Below, in pieces: positions 1 to 7,134 of a DNA stretch of 32,550 bases (positions within the stretch are counted from its first letter, which is position 1; the number at the start of each line of letters is the position of its first letter). The position numbers were made by a program, and so were the translations under genes. The DNA comes from Paracoccaceae bacterium (GTDB lineage Bacteria > Pseudomonadota > Alphaproteobacteria > Rhodobacterales > Rhodobacteraceae), in assembly GCA_030758115.1 (NCBI GenBank), contig JANREX010000041.1, forward strand, positions 1 to 32,550, in the 5' to 3' direction. The notes under the pieces are model-generated. The model did no database searches, was not told the origin of the DNA, and saw nothing but the letters and a program-made list of their open reading frames with translations.

Positions 1-1597
1 TGTTCTGGCTGGGGTCCTTGATGTCGCAGGTCTTGCAATGCACGCAGTTCTGGAAGTTGATCACGAAGCGCGGGTCCTTGCCCTCTTCGGCCACCACCTC
101 GTAGACGCCAGCCGGGCAATAGCGCTGCGCGGGTTCGGCGTATTTCGGCAGGTTGACCGTGATCGGCACGGAGGCATCGCGCAGTTGCAGATGGCAGGGC
201 TGGCTTTCCTCGTGATTGGTCATCGAGAAGCTGACATTGGTCAGGCGGTCGAAGGACAGCTTGCCGTCGGGCTTGGGATAGTCGATCGGCTTGTGCTTGC
301 TGGCCTCTTCGGTCGCGGCGGCATCTGTCTTGCCATGGCCCAGCGTGCCGAACAGCGAAAAGCCCAGCGTGTTGGTCCACATGTCGAACCCGCCCAGCGT
401 CAGGCTGGCGGTCAGGCCGTATTTCGACCACAGCGGCTTGACGTTGCGCACCTTCTTGAGGTCCTTGCCGATGGCGCCTGTCCGCACTTCGGCCTCATAG
501 GCGGACAGCTCGTCGCTGGCACGGCCTGCCGTGATCGCCTCGAACGCCGCTTCAGCCGCGGCCTTGCCCGACAGCATGGCGTTGTGGTTGCCCTTGATGC
601 GCGGCACGTTGACCATGCCCACCGAGCAGCCCAGCAGCGCCACACCCGGCGCCACCATCTTGGGCATCGACTGATAACCGCCCTCGGAAATCGCGCGCGC
701 GCCGTAAGCCACGCGCTTGCCGCCCTTCAGCAGTTCGGCCACCATCGGATGATGCTTGAAGCGCTGGAATTCCATGTAGGGGAACAGATGCGGGTTCTTG
801 TAGTTCAGGTGCACCACGAAACCCACGTAGACCTGGTTGTTCTCGAGGTGATAGATGAACGACCCGCCGCCCGCATTGCTGCCCAGCGGCCAGCCCATCG
901 TATGGGTCACGGTGCCCTCGCGGTGCTTGGCGGGGTCGATCTCCCAGATCTCCTTCATGCCAAGGCCGAATTTCTGCGGCTCCTTGCCCTTGGACAGGTC
1001 GTATTTCGCGATCACTTCCTTGGCCAGCGACCCGCGCACGCCTTCGGACAGGAAAACATATTTGCCGTGCAGCTCCATCCCCGGTTCATAGGCATCCCCG
1101 ATGCTGCCATCGGGATTGCGGCCGAATTCGCCCGCGACCACGCCCTTGACCTCGCCCGCGTCGCCGTAAACCAGCGCGGAACAGGACATGCCGGGGAAAA
1201 TCTCGACGCCCAGCTCCTCGGCCTGCTCGGCCATCCAGCGGCAGACGTTGCCCATCGACACGATGTAATTGCCGTGGTTGTTCATCAGCGGCGGCATCGG
1301 GAAATTGGGGATGCGGATCTCGCCCGCCTCGCCCAGCATGTAGAAATTATCCTCGCGCACCGGCACGTTCAGGGGCGCGCCCCTGTCCTTCCAGTCGGGG
1401 ATCAGCGCATCAAGACCGCAGGGGTCCAGCACCGCACCCGACAGGATATGCGCGCCCACTTCCGAGCCTTTTTCCAGAACGACGACGTTGAGATCGGCAT
1501 CCAGCTGCTTGAGCCGGATCGCAGCCGACAGACCGGCAGGACCGGCGCCCACGATGACGACGTCGTATTCCATGGTTTCACGTGTGATATCCGACAT
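1..1597 (-). CDS. Electron transfer flavoprotein-ubiquinone oxidoreductase (3' end outside window)
   Basis: Passes electrons from reduced electron transfer flavoprotein to ubiquinone at the inner membrane, linking acyl-CoA and other flavin dehydrogenases to respiration. About 532 residues are visible. An N-terminal FAD-binding motif VVIVGAGPAGLSAA lies at about residues 13-26. The C-terminal ferredoxin-like part is visible up to CVHCKTCDIKDP, with an earlier Cys in RYCPAGVYE, giving the 4Fe-4S ligands. Only some 15-20 residues appear to be missing beyond base 1. The start at 1597 (MSDITRET) has a GGAAGGGG ribosome site about 8 bases upstream; an internal ATG at 1573 is less likely. It is divergent from greA across 249 bases. 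The family is clear from the domain order and the Fe-S signature. The acyl-CoA dehydrogenase at 7134-8852 would feed this route, although the two are not in one operon. Confidence 0.96.
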   Translation of the reverse strand, partial: MSDITRETMEYDVVIVGAGPAGLSAAIRLKQLDADLNVVVLEKGSEVGAHILSGAVLDPCGLDALIPDWKDRGAPLNVPVREDNFYMLGEAGEIRIPNFPMPPLMNNHGNYIVSMGNVCRWMAEQAEELGVEIFPGMSCSALVYGDAGEVKGVVAGEFGRNPDGSIGDAYEPGMELHGKYVFLSEGVRGSLAKEVIAKYDLSKGKEPQKFGLGMKEIWEIDPAKHREGTVTHTMGWPLGSNAGGGSFIYHLENNQVYVGFVVHLNYKNPHLFPYMEFQRFKHHPMVAELLKGGKRVAYGARAISEGGYQSMPKMVAPGVALLGCSVGMVNVPRIKGNHNAMLSGKAAAEAAFEAITAGRASDELSAYEAEVRTGAIGKDLKKVRNVKPLWSKYGLTASLTLGGFDMWTNTLGFSLFGTLGHGKTDAAATEEASKHKPIDYPKPDGKLSFDRLTNVSFSMTNHEESQPCHLQLRDASVPITVNLPKYAEPAQRYCPAGVYEVVAEEGKDPRFVINFQNCVHCKTCDIKDPSQN

Positions 1598-1639
1598 GGC
1601 AGGCCCCTTCCGACTGTTCGCGCAACAAAATTGCCGCGA

Positions 1640-1669
1640 TGGTTACCGCGCCGCAGCATTGCGCGTCAA
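1640..1669 (-). promoter_or_regulatory. Possible sigma-70-type promoter for ETF-QO
   Basis: On the minus strand, TTGACG (1669-1664) is followed after 18 bases by TAACCA (1645-1640), about 45 bases before the start codon at 1597. The -35 matches consensus at five of six bases, but the -10 is weak. Low-confidence call by eye. Confidence 0.3.
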
Positions 1670-1846
1670 TTGCGACACGACGTTACAAGCGCCAAAAGCG
1701 CCAGAGGGGGGCAGATCGGCACTGTTGCGCCGCTGCATGGCTTCGACTATTGCAATGCCTGCGCGCCCTGGGGCAGGGTGTAGCGCACCGATGCCTAATT
1801 GCAAACCCGACCCTTTCCCGCAGACCAGTTAGACGGAACCCGTTCG

Positions 1847-2317
1847 ATGGAAAAGATACCCATGACCCGCGCAGGTCACGCCGCTCTTGAGGCCGAGTTG
1901 AAGCAGCTCAAATCCGTCGAGCGTCCGGCCATCATCAAGGCGATTGCCGAGGCGCGCGAGCATGGCGACCTGTCCGAGAATGCGGAATACCATTCGGCGC
2001 GCGAAAAGCAGTCCTTCATCGAAGGCCGCATCAAGGAGCTTGAGGGGATCATTTCGCTGGCCGAGGTGATCGACCCCAAGTCCCTGTCCGGCGCGATCAA
2101 GTTCGGCGCCACCGTCACCCTGGTGGATGAGGACACGGACGAGGAAAAGACCTGGCAGATCGTGGGTGAACATGAGGCCAGCATCGAAAAGGGTCTTCTG
2201 AACATCCGCTCGCCCATCGCGCGCGCGCTGATCGGCAAGGACGAGGGCGATTCCGTCGAAGTGCGCACGCCAGGCGGCGAAAAGTCTTACGAAATCGTCA
2301 AGATCGCCTATATCTGA
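1847..2317 (+). CDS. greA: Transcription elongation factor GreA
   Basis: Rescues backtracked RNA polymerase by stimulating cleavage of the extruded 3' RNA end. The 156-residue length is normal for the family. The N-terminal coiled coil carries the acidic tip [17 protein letters not shown], with Asp41 and Glu44 at the positions known to matter in E. coli GreA. The C-terminal FKBP-like domain ends in [14 protein letters not shown]. The start [10 protein letters not shown] at 1847 is chosen because it fits the family N-terminus; upstream in-frame codons have no homology-like sequence. No strong ribosome site is seen (GGA about 10 bases upstream). It is followed 28 bases later by a membrane-protein gene on the same strand, so co-transcription is possible. 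Confidence 0.97.
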   Translation: MEKIPMTRAGHAALEAELKQLKSVERPAIIKAIAEAREHGDLSENAEYHSAREKQSFIEGRIKELEGIISLAEVIDPKSLSGAIKFGATVTLVDEDTDEEKTWQIVGEHEASIEKGLLNIRSPIARALIGKDEGDSVEVRTPGGEKSYEIVKIAYI

Positions 2318-2345
2318 CCCCGTTTCGCAGGAAAGTACTGGTTCA

Positions 2346-3362
2346 ATGGTCGGCAGGAACGACGGCAAATCGACCCCGCTCGGGATCTACGACCGTGCGC
2401 GCACGGCGCAGATCACCTCGATAGAGGTGGTGGCGATCATCCTGTCATTCATCTGGCTGCTGTTGTGCGGGCTGTTCTTCATTATGGTGCCGTCCGCGGA
2501 CGCACCGGACGAAGGCGGCGCGCTGCGGTTCATGATGACCATGCTGGCGATGTTCATGCCCGTCGCGATGATCTGGGTGGCCGCGACAGCCGCGCGGGCC
2601 AGCCGCGTGATGCGCGAGGAAAGCCAGCGCCTGCAAGCCGCGATCGACGCGATCCGCCAGGCCTATGTGGCGCAATCCCAGGGTCGCGTGCTGGGAACCG
2701 AACCCTCTGTCGCCCGCAGGCTGGATGAAATCGCCGCGGCGACCCGGAAAACCGAGACCGAACTGGCCAAGTTCACCTCAAGCCGCCCGCAAGGCATGCC
2801 GCTGCGCCCCAGGCCCGAGGCACAGGCGAAGGCCACGGCCGAGGATCAGGCCGCGCTGCCGCTGGGCACCCCCGCGGAAGAGATCGGCCCCCCCCTGTCG
2901 CGCGAGGATTTCATCCGCGCCCTGAACTTTCCCGAAACCGCCGAGGACGAGGAAGGCTTTGCCGCCCTGCGCAAGGCGCTGCGCGACCGTCAGGCCGCAC
3001 AGCTTGTCCAGGCCAGCCAGGATGTGCTGACACTGCTGTCGCAGGATGGCATCTACATGGATGACCTGCGCCCCGACATGGCCCGCCCCGAGATCTGGCG
3101 CCGGTTTGCCGGTGGCGAACGCGGCCGCGCCATCGCAGCGCTGGGGGGGATCAGGGATCGTTCCTCGCTGGCGCTGACCGTCGGCCGCATGAAGCAGGAT
3201 CCGATCTTTCGCGATGCGGCCCATCATTTCCTGCGCCGATTCGACAAGATGTTCACAGAATTCGAACGCGACGCCACGGATGCCGAGATCTCGGATCTGT
3301 CCAACACCCGTACGGCCCGCGCTTTCATGCTGCTGGGCCGCGTGGCCGGAATATTCGACTGA
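2346..3362 (+). CDS. Uncharacterised membrane protein with two N-terminal helices
   Basis: The 338-residue protein has two predicted membrane helices at about residues 27-47 and 63-83. These are followed by a charged, probably coiled-coil stretch (REESQRLQAAIDAIRQAY), a Pro/Ala-rich linker (about 145-180) and a helical C-terminal domain of about 150 residues. Most of the protein should be cytoplasmic. I recognise no catalytic motif. The pattern resembles conserved hypothetical proteins of Rhodobacterales, but this rests on memory. It lies 28 bases after greA. The C-terminal sequence ends in AFMLLGRVAGIFD. Function unknown. The start ATG at 2346 has GGAAAG about 12 bases upstream. Confidence 0.85.
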   Translation: MVGRNDGKSTPLGIYDRARTAQITSIEVVAIILSFIWLLLCGLFFIMVPSADAPDEGGALRFMMTMLAMFMPVAMIWVAATAARASRVMREESQRLQAAIDAIRQAYVAQSQGRVLGTEPSVARRLDEIAAATRKTETELAKFTSSRPQGMPLRPRPEAQAKATAEDQAALPLGTPAEEIGPPLSREDFIRALNFPETAEDEEGFAALRKALRDRQAAQLVQASQDVLTLLSQDGIYMDDLRPDMARPEIWRRFAGGERGRAIAALGGIRDRSSLALTVGRMKQDPIFRDAAHHFLRRFDKMFTEFERDATDAEISDLSNTRTARAFMLLGRVAGIFD

Positions 3363-3507
3363 ACGCATGAAGCCCCGCCCCCGGGCGGCGCCTTGCGGCC
3401 CGCCGGCAGGCTTGGCGCGTCCCCGCCTTGCAACCTGCCCTATCGGCAATTGAATCTCCCTCTGGCACCGCTTAGGGGTGTGTGACGCCCTGATCCGAAG
3501 GCAAATG

Positions 3508-4221
3508 ATGACTGTCACCACCCCACATACCGCCTATTGGGAGGGCGTTCGCGACGGGCTGCCCTTCATCCTTGTCGTCGCCCCTTTCGCGCTGCTTTTC
3601 GGCGTTGTCGCGACCGAAGCGGGACTGAACGTCTGGGAAACGCTGGCCTTCTCGGTGGTCGTGATTGCCGGTGCCGCGCAATTCACCGCGCTGCAACTCA
3701 TGCAGGAAAACGCGCCCACCGTGATCGTCCTGGCCTCGGCGCTGGCGGTGAACCTGCGCATGGCGATGTATTCAGCCTCGCTGACGCCGCATCTGGGGGC
3801 CACGCCGGTCTGGCAGCGGGCGATTGCCGCCTACATGATGCTGGACCAGTCCTATGCCTGTTCGATCCTGGCCTACGAGCGCAACCGCGACTGGACAGCG
3901 GCGCAGAAGATGGCCTTCTACTTTGGCGCGGTGACGCCCGTGGTCCCCGTATGGTACGCGATGACGGTCGCCGGTGCGCTGATCGGATCGTCCATGCCCA
4001 CCGGACTGGCACTTGATTTCGCCGTACCCATCACCTTCATCGCGATGATCGCCCCCGCGCTGCGCACCCTGGCGCACAAGGCGGCGGCAACCGCGTCGGT
4101 CGTGCTGGCGCTTGGCTTTGCTTTCGTGCCCTTCAACCTTGGCCTGATCATCGCCGGGATCGGCGGCATGATGGTGGGCGCGCAGGTCGAACTCTGGATG
4201 GACCGGAGGGCCCGGACATGA
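3508..4221 (+). CDS. azlC: AzlC-family branched-chain amino-acid exporter, large subunit
   Basis: Inner-membrane transporter subunit of the AzlC/YgaZ family, which works with a small AzlD/YgaH partner to export branched-chain amino acids or related compounds. The protein opens with YWEGVRDGLPFILVVAPFA and contains GAAQFTALQLM, NLRMAMYSASL and LDQSYACS, all typical of the family, plus several hydrophobic helices. The start is set at the second of two tandem ATGs because GAAGG sits 6 bases upstream of it; the ATG at 3505 and a GTG at 3478 are alternatives. The stop overlaps the start of the AzlD gene by four bases (ATGA), so the two are translationally coupled. The substrate cannot be read from sequence. 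Confidence 0.95.
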   Translation: MTVTTPHTAYWEGVRDGLPFILVVAPFALLFGVVATEAGLNVWETLAFSVVVIAGAAQFTALQLMQENAPTVIVLASALAVNLRMAMYSASLTPHLGATPVWQRAIAAYMMLDQSYACSILAYERNRDWTAAQKMAFYFGAVTPVVPVWYAMTVAGALIGSSMPTGLALDFAVPITFIAMIAPALRTLAHKAAATASVVLALGFAFVPFNLGLIIAGIGGMMVGAQVELWMDRRART

Positions 4222-4556
4222 CCGATCCGATCGTCGCCAAGGGAACCCTCTGGACCGTGATCATCCTGCTGGGGCTGGGCAGTTTCGCCCTGCGCTTCGC
4301 CTTTCTCGGGCTGATCGGCAACCGTCCGATGCCCGACTGGATCATGCGGCACCTGCGCTATACCGCCGTGGCGGTGCTGCCGGGGCTGGTCGCGCCGCTG
4401 GCGGTCTGGCCGGGTGCCACGGATGGCGTGCCGGACCTGCCAAGGCTGGCCGCCGCACTGACCACGTTGATCATCGGCTATCTGACAAAGAACGTGCTCG
4501 CCGCGATCTTTTCCGGCGCGGGCATGCTCTATCTGCTGCTTTACCTGTTGGGCTGA
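4218..4556 (+). CDS. azlD: AzlD-family small subunit of branched-chain amino-acid exporter
   Basis: Small integral membrane protein (112 residues, about four helices) that pairs with AzlC. Family features are the N-terminal LGSFALRFAFLGLIGNRPMP and the central LRYTAVAVLPGLVAPL, where a conserved Pro-Gly follows the membrane segment. A hydrophobic C-terminal pair ends in LLLYLLG. The gene starts inside the last codons of azlC (ATGA overlap), which matches the two-gene AzlCD arrangement in other bacteria. It is convergent with the lipoprotein gene at 4637, and a terminator-like element lies between them. Confidence 0.93.
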   Translation: MTDPIVAKGTLWTVIILLGLGSFALRFAFLGLIGNRPMPDWIMRHLRYTAVAVLPGLVAPLAVWPGATDGVPDLPRLAAALTTLIIGYLTKNVLAAIFSGAGMLYLLLYLLG

Positions 4557-4574
4557 GGCAGGGCATCCCGCCCG

Positions 4575-4613
4575 CTTCTTCTTGCCGAAAATATCCCCCG
4601 CGGAGCGTCCGCG
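4575..4613 (-). terminator. Terminator-like element with recurrent Rhodobacterales motif, copy 1
   Basis: On the minus strand a stem CGCGGA/TCCGCG with a 3-base loop (4613-4599) is followed by GGGGGATATTTTCGGCAAG and AGAAG. The T-rich part directly after the stem fits a terminator for the minus-strand lipoprotein gene ending at 4637. The same motif recurs at 9965-9988 and 23534-23558, each time between convergent genes. Confidence 0.6.
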
Positions 4614-4636
4614 CGTGCAAGCCTCGCCGCGGCGGA

Positions 4637-5302
4637 TCATTCAGCCGCGGCAGCCGCCTCCTGCGCTGCGCGCGAGGCGCGGACGCGATCGGGATCGAAG
4701 GATTCCAGTGCCTTGAACCGATCGGGATCGTCGTATTCGTAAAGACGCTGTGTCGTCGCACCGGGCAGGTTGCCGAACTGTTCGGCCAACTGGTTGGGAA
4801 ACCATGTGGTGCGGATCGCATCCCCGAACCCCGGCACATCGCGCAACAGGCTGGAGGTGCTCAGCGCACATTGCGCACGCGGCACGGGTCCCGCGACAAG
4901 GATGCGGCGCAGCACAGCCTCGGCCACCTCGGGCGACACCTCGACCTGCTGCACGATCACGTGAAAGGTCTCGCGGGCATGGAACCGGGTATAGGTATCC
5001 TCCATCACCGGGGTCACGCCATAGACCACGTCATTCTTGGTCGCGATGCGCGGATGGCGGAACGACCCGGCCGGATCGAAGATGACCCGCTGGCTGGCAT
5101 TCACCATCAAGGATGTATGCGCCCCCGACCCGTTGGAGTTGTTGACCATCGTGTAAAGTGTCAACGAGGCAGGCCCATCGTGGCGATAGGCCTGCGCCGC
5201 GATCTGGTCATCGGGCAGCGATTGGGCAGGCTCGGGCTGTGGCGCGCAAGCGCCGATTGCTGCGACAAGCCCAAGGGCCAGAAAGATGCGCGACACTGAC
5301 AT
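4637..5302 (-). CDS. Uncharacterised lipoprotein
   Basis: A 221-residue protein with a lipoprotein signal: a short positive start (MSVSR), a hydrophobic core and the lipobox IGAC, giving Cys19 as the lipidated residue. The mature part contains SLTLYTMVNNSNGSGAHTSL and VIFDPAGSF, which suggests a compact alpha/beta domain. The C-terminus is Ala-rich and charged. I do not recognise a named function; it looks like a lipoprotein conserved among Rhodobacterales. The start at 5302 has AGGGG about 7 bases upstream. A strong hairpin separates it from the oxidase subunit gene upstream, so it probably has its own promoter or depends on read-through. Confidence 0.85.
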   Translation of the reverse strand: MSVSRIFLALGLVAAIGACAPQPEPAQSLPDDQIAAQAYRHDGPASLTLYTMVNNSNGSGAHTSLMVNASQRVIFDPAGSFRHPRIATKNDVVYGVTPVMEDTYTRFHARETFHVIVQQVEVSPEVAEAVLRRILVAGPVPRAQCALSTSSLLRDVPGFGDAIRTTWFPNQLAEQFGNLPGATTQRLYEYDDPDRFKALESFDPDRVRASRAAQEAAAAAE

Positions 5303-5314
5303 CAGTAACCCCTG

Positions 5315-5341
5315 AAAGCCCGAGGGCTTTGAAGCCTCGGG
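5315..5341 (-). terminator. Hairpin terminator after the cytochrome oxidase subunit IV gene
   Basis: On the minus strand, CCCGAGG-CTT pairs with AAGC-CCTCGGG (5341-5319) with one bulge and a tight loop, followed by CTTTC. It begins two bases after the stop codon of the small oxidase gene and ends before the lipoprotein gene. The T-tract is short, so termination may be partial. Confidence 0.6.
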
Positions 5342-5342
5342 A

Positions 5343-5477
5343 TCAGCTGTTCACCAGCGCCATGAACAGAAGGATGCTGATGCTCACGACAACCCCCCAG
5401 ACGGTGAAACGGATAAAGCCGTCAAAGGTCTTTTCCTGCACGTCAATGTTCATTTCGCCATGCTTGTGTTCGGCCAT
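5343..5477 (-). CDS. ctaH: aa3-type cytochrome c oxidase subunit IV
   Basis: Single-helix accessory subunit of aa3 cytochrome c oxidase in the inner membrane. The 44-residue product begins MAEHKHGEMNIDVQEKTF, continues with GFIRFTVWGVV and ends ILLFMALVNS. This matches the known Paracoccus subunit IV pattern: HKHGEMDI, then TFAGFI, one helix, then LALANS. The length is also right (49 residues in P. denitrificans). The ribosome site AGAGGAAG lies about 6 bases before the ATG at 5477. The gene stands apart from other oxidase genes, as is known for this subunit in Paracoccus. The minus-strand sequence upstream contains TTGACT (5568-5563), a possible -35 element without a clear -10. Confidence 0.93.
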   Translation of the reverse strand: MAEHKHGEMNIDVQEKTFDGFIRFTVWGVVVSISILLFMALVNS

Positions 5478-5607
5478 CGGGGTCTTCCTCTGCTTGCGTA
5501 TCCTGTGCCGGTCGGGCACCTGTCAGGCCAGCGGATACCGCAATTTTTCCCGCATGTCATCCAGTCAAAACGGCGCAGCGGGCCGAATTTTGCCCCCCTG
5601 CGGCCCC

Positions 5608-6063
5608 TCAGCCCTTGTCCAGGCGCCGTGCCAGGCGGAAACCGATGCGCTTGGGCGGCTCTTCTTCGGCCGCCTTGGGCATGGCGCGCAGAATCACGCT
5701 CAACTGGCTGACATGCTGGATCAGCTGGGTCGGCACGCCATCCTCGTCCGTGCCATAGAAGGTCAGGATATCGGGGTCGAAAAAGCCCATCCCCTCGATC
5801 TGAAGGATCCCCGCCTCGCTGCCGGCGAAACCCATCGCCACCTCATGCTGATTGTCCAGCTGCTCCTCGAACTCCTGGATATAGATGACCAGCCGCTCAT
5901 AGGCCCATTCGGCCTCGCTCTTGTCCGCGATATCGACCGCCTCGAGGTCTTCGACGACCTTGCCGACCGCGGCATCATCCGCATCGGCGCGCAGGTCGCA
6001 GCGGCGCGGCATCACCGGATCGCGCTCATGCGCCTCGGCCACGGTGCTGATCTTGGTTTCCAT
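5608..6063 (-). CDS. Uncharacterised acidic protein, DUF6173-like
   Basis: A 151-residue soluble, acidic protein with no signal peptide or membrane segment. The middle contains SEAEWAYERLVIYIQEFEEQL and DNQHEVAMGFAGSEAG, then FFDPDILTFYGTDEDG and TQLIQHVSQLSVILRAMPK near the C-terminus. This resembles the family annotated DUF6173 in Rhodobacterales; the family name is from memory and unchecked. GAAGGG lies about 8 bases before the ATG. It follows the MBL-fold gene by 27 bases on the same strand, so the acyl-CoA dehydrogenase, MBL hydrolase and this gene may form one operon. Function unknown. Confidence 0.85.
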   Translation of the reverse strand: METKISTVAEAHERDPVMPRRCDLRADADDAAVGKVVEDLEAVDIADKSEAEWAYERLVIYIQEFEEQLDNQHEVAMGFAGSEAGILQIEGMGFFDPDILTFYGTDEDGVPTQLIQHVSQLSVILRAMPKAAEEEPPKRIGFRLARRLDKG

Positions 6064-6090
6064 CGCAGCGCCCTTCCCGGAACAGGGGGA

Positions 6091-7134
6091 TCAGCGCACC
6101 GCCTGCCAGAGCCAGGCCCCGTCGTCGCGCGCCTCCCGCGTCACCTGTCCGAGTCTATGCAGATGATTGAGATGTGCAACCGTCTCGACCAGCGCCAACC
6201 CATAGGTGCCCGCATCGATGCGCCGCTTGAACAGCGGGGCAAAGCATTCGCCGGCCACGCAGGGCTGCTCCAGATGGGCCAGCAGACGGCGCAAGCCCCC
6301 GTGGTGGTTGTCGATCAACTGCCGCATGCGGAACGGCAGGCCCGTGAACGGCAGCTTGTGCCCCCCCAGCACCAGGTGATCCTCGCGCGCCAGCTGGCCC
6401 AGCCGCTCGCAGGCCTCCAGCCAGTCGGCCAGCGGGTCGGCCTCGGGCTCGGTCGCGTAGACGCCGATGTTCGGGCTGATCGAGGGCAGGATCTGATCGC
6501 CCGAGATCACGAGGTTGCAGTCACGGCTCCACAGCGTCAGATGCTCGGGCGCATGGCCCGCGCCGATATGCACGTCCCAGTCGCGCCCCGCCGCGCGGAT
6601 CACGTCGCCCTGCTGCACCCTGTGATAGCCCACCGGCAGGGGATGCGCGATATCGGCAAAGTTGAAGGGCCGCTCATTGCTGCGCTGCTCATAGATCGTC
6701 GCATCCATCCCCGCCCTGCGCCAGAAGGCCAGGGCCTGCGGGCTCGGCCGGTCCTCGGCATCCAGGATCAGCATCCGCGCCATCAGCCAGGCGGTGCGCG
6801 TCGTCCACAACTCTGCCCCCTGATGCTGCATCAGCCAGCCGGCCATGCCGACGTGATCAGGGTGGTGATGGGTCAGGATCACCCGGCCCACGGGCTTGCC
6901 GGCCAACACGCCTGACAGCAAGTCTTCCCACAGGGCGACCGATTTGCGCGAATGCACGCCCGTGTCGACGATGGTCCAGTGATCACCCTCGTCCAGCGCA
7001 TAGATGTTGACGTGATCCAGCGCCATCGGCAGCGGCAGGCGGATCCACAGGATGCCTTCCGCGACCTGCAGCGCCTCTCCGGTCGCCGGGGCGGCCTCCC
7101 ATGGATACCGGATGCCGCCGCCCGTGCCGTCCAT
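6091..7134 (-). CDS. MBL-fold metallohydrolase
   Basis: A 347-residue metallo-beta-lactamase-fold hydrolase. The metal-binding motif is THHHPDHVG (His89, His91, Asp93, His94), preceded by WTIVDTGVH. Later metal-site segments are GAGHAPEHL and LVISGDQILP, and GGHKLPFTGL supplies the last conserved His. The C-terminal part (about 270-347) looks like the helical winged-helix tail of LACTB2-like hydrolases. The start at 7134 is chosen because it overlaps the stop of the acyl-CoA dehydrogenase gene by one base (TGATG) and is preceded by GGAG. A longer in-frame extension back to 7386 is rejected because it lies inside that gene. A thioesterase-like or CoA-linked role would fit the neighbour but is not shown. 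Confidence 0.93.
   Translation of the reverse strand: MDGTGGGIRYPWEAAPATGEALQVAEGILWIRLPLPMALDHVNIYALDEGDHWTIVDTGVHSRKSVALWEDLLSGVLAGKPVGRVILTHHHPDHVGMAGWLMQHQGAELWTTRTAWLMARMLILDAEDRPSPQALAFWRRAGMDATIYEQRSNERPFNFADIAHPLPVGYHRVQQGDVIRAAGRDWDVHIGAGHAPEHLTLWSRDCNLVISGDQILPSISPNIGVYATEPEADPLADWLEACERLGQLAREDHLVLGGHKLPFTGLPFRMRQLIDNHHGGLRRLLAHLEQPCVAGECFAPLFKRRIDAGTYGLALVETVAHLNHLHRLGQVTREARDDGAWLWQAVR

Noticed and set aside
38-1783. Long plus-strand open frame of 581 codons
   Set aside because: It is the antisense shadow of the ETF-QO gene, which has clear FAD and Fe-S motifs. High GC makes long antisense frames common here.
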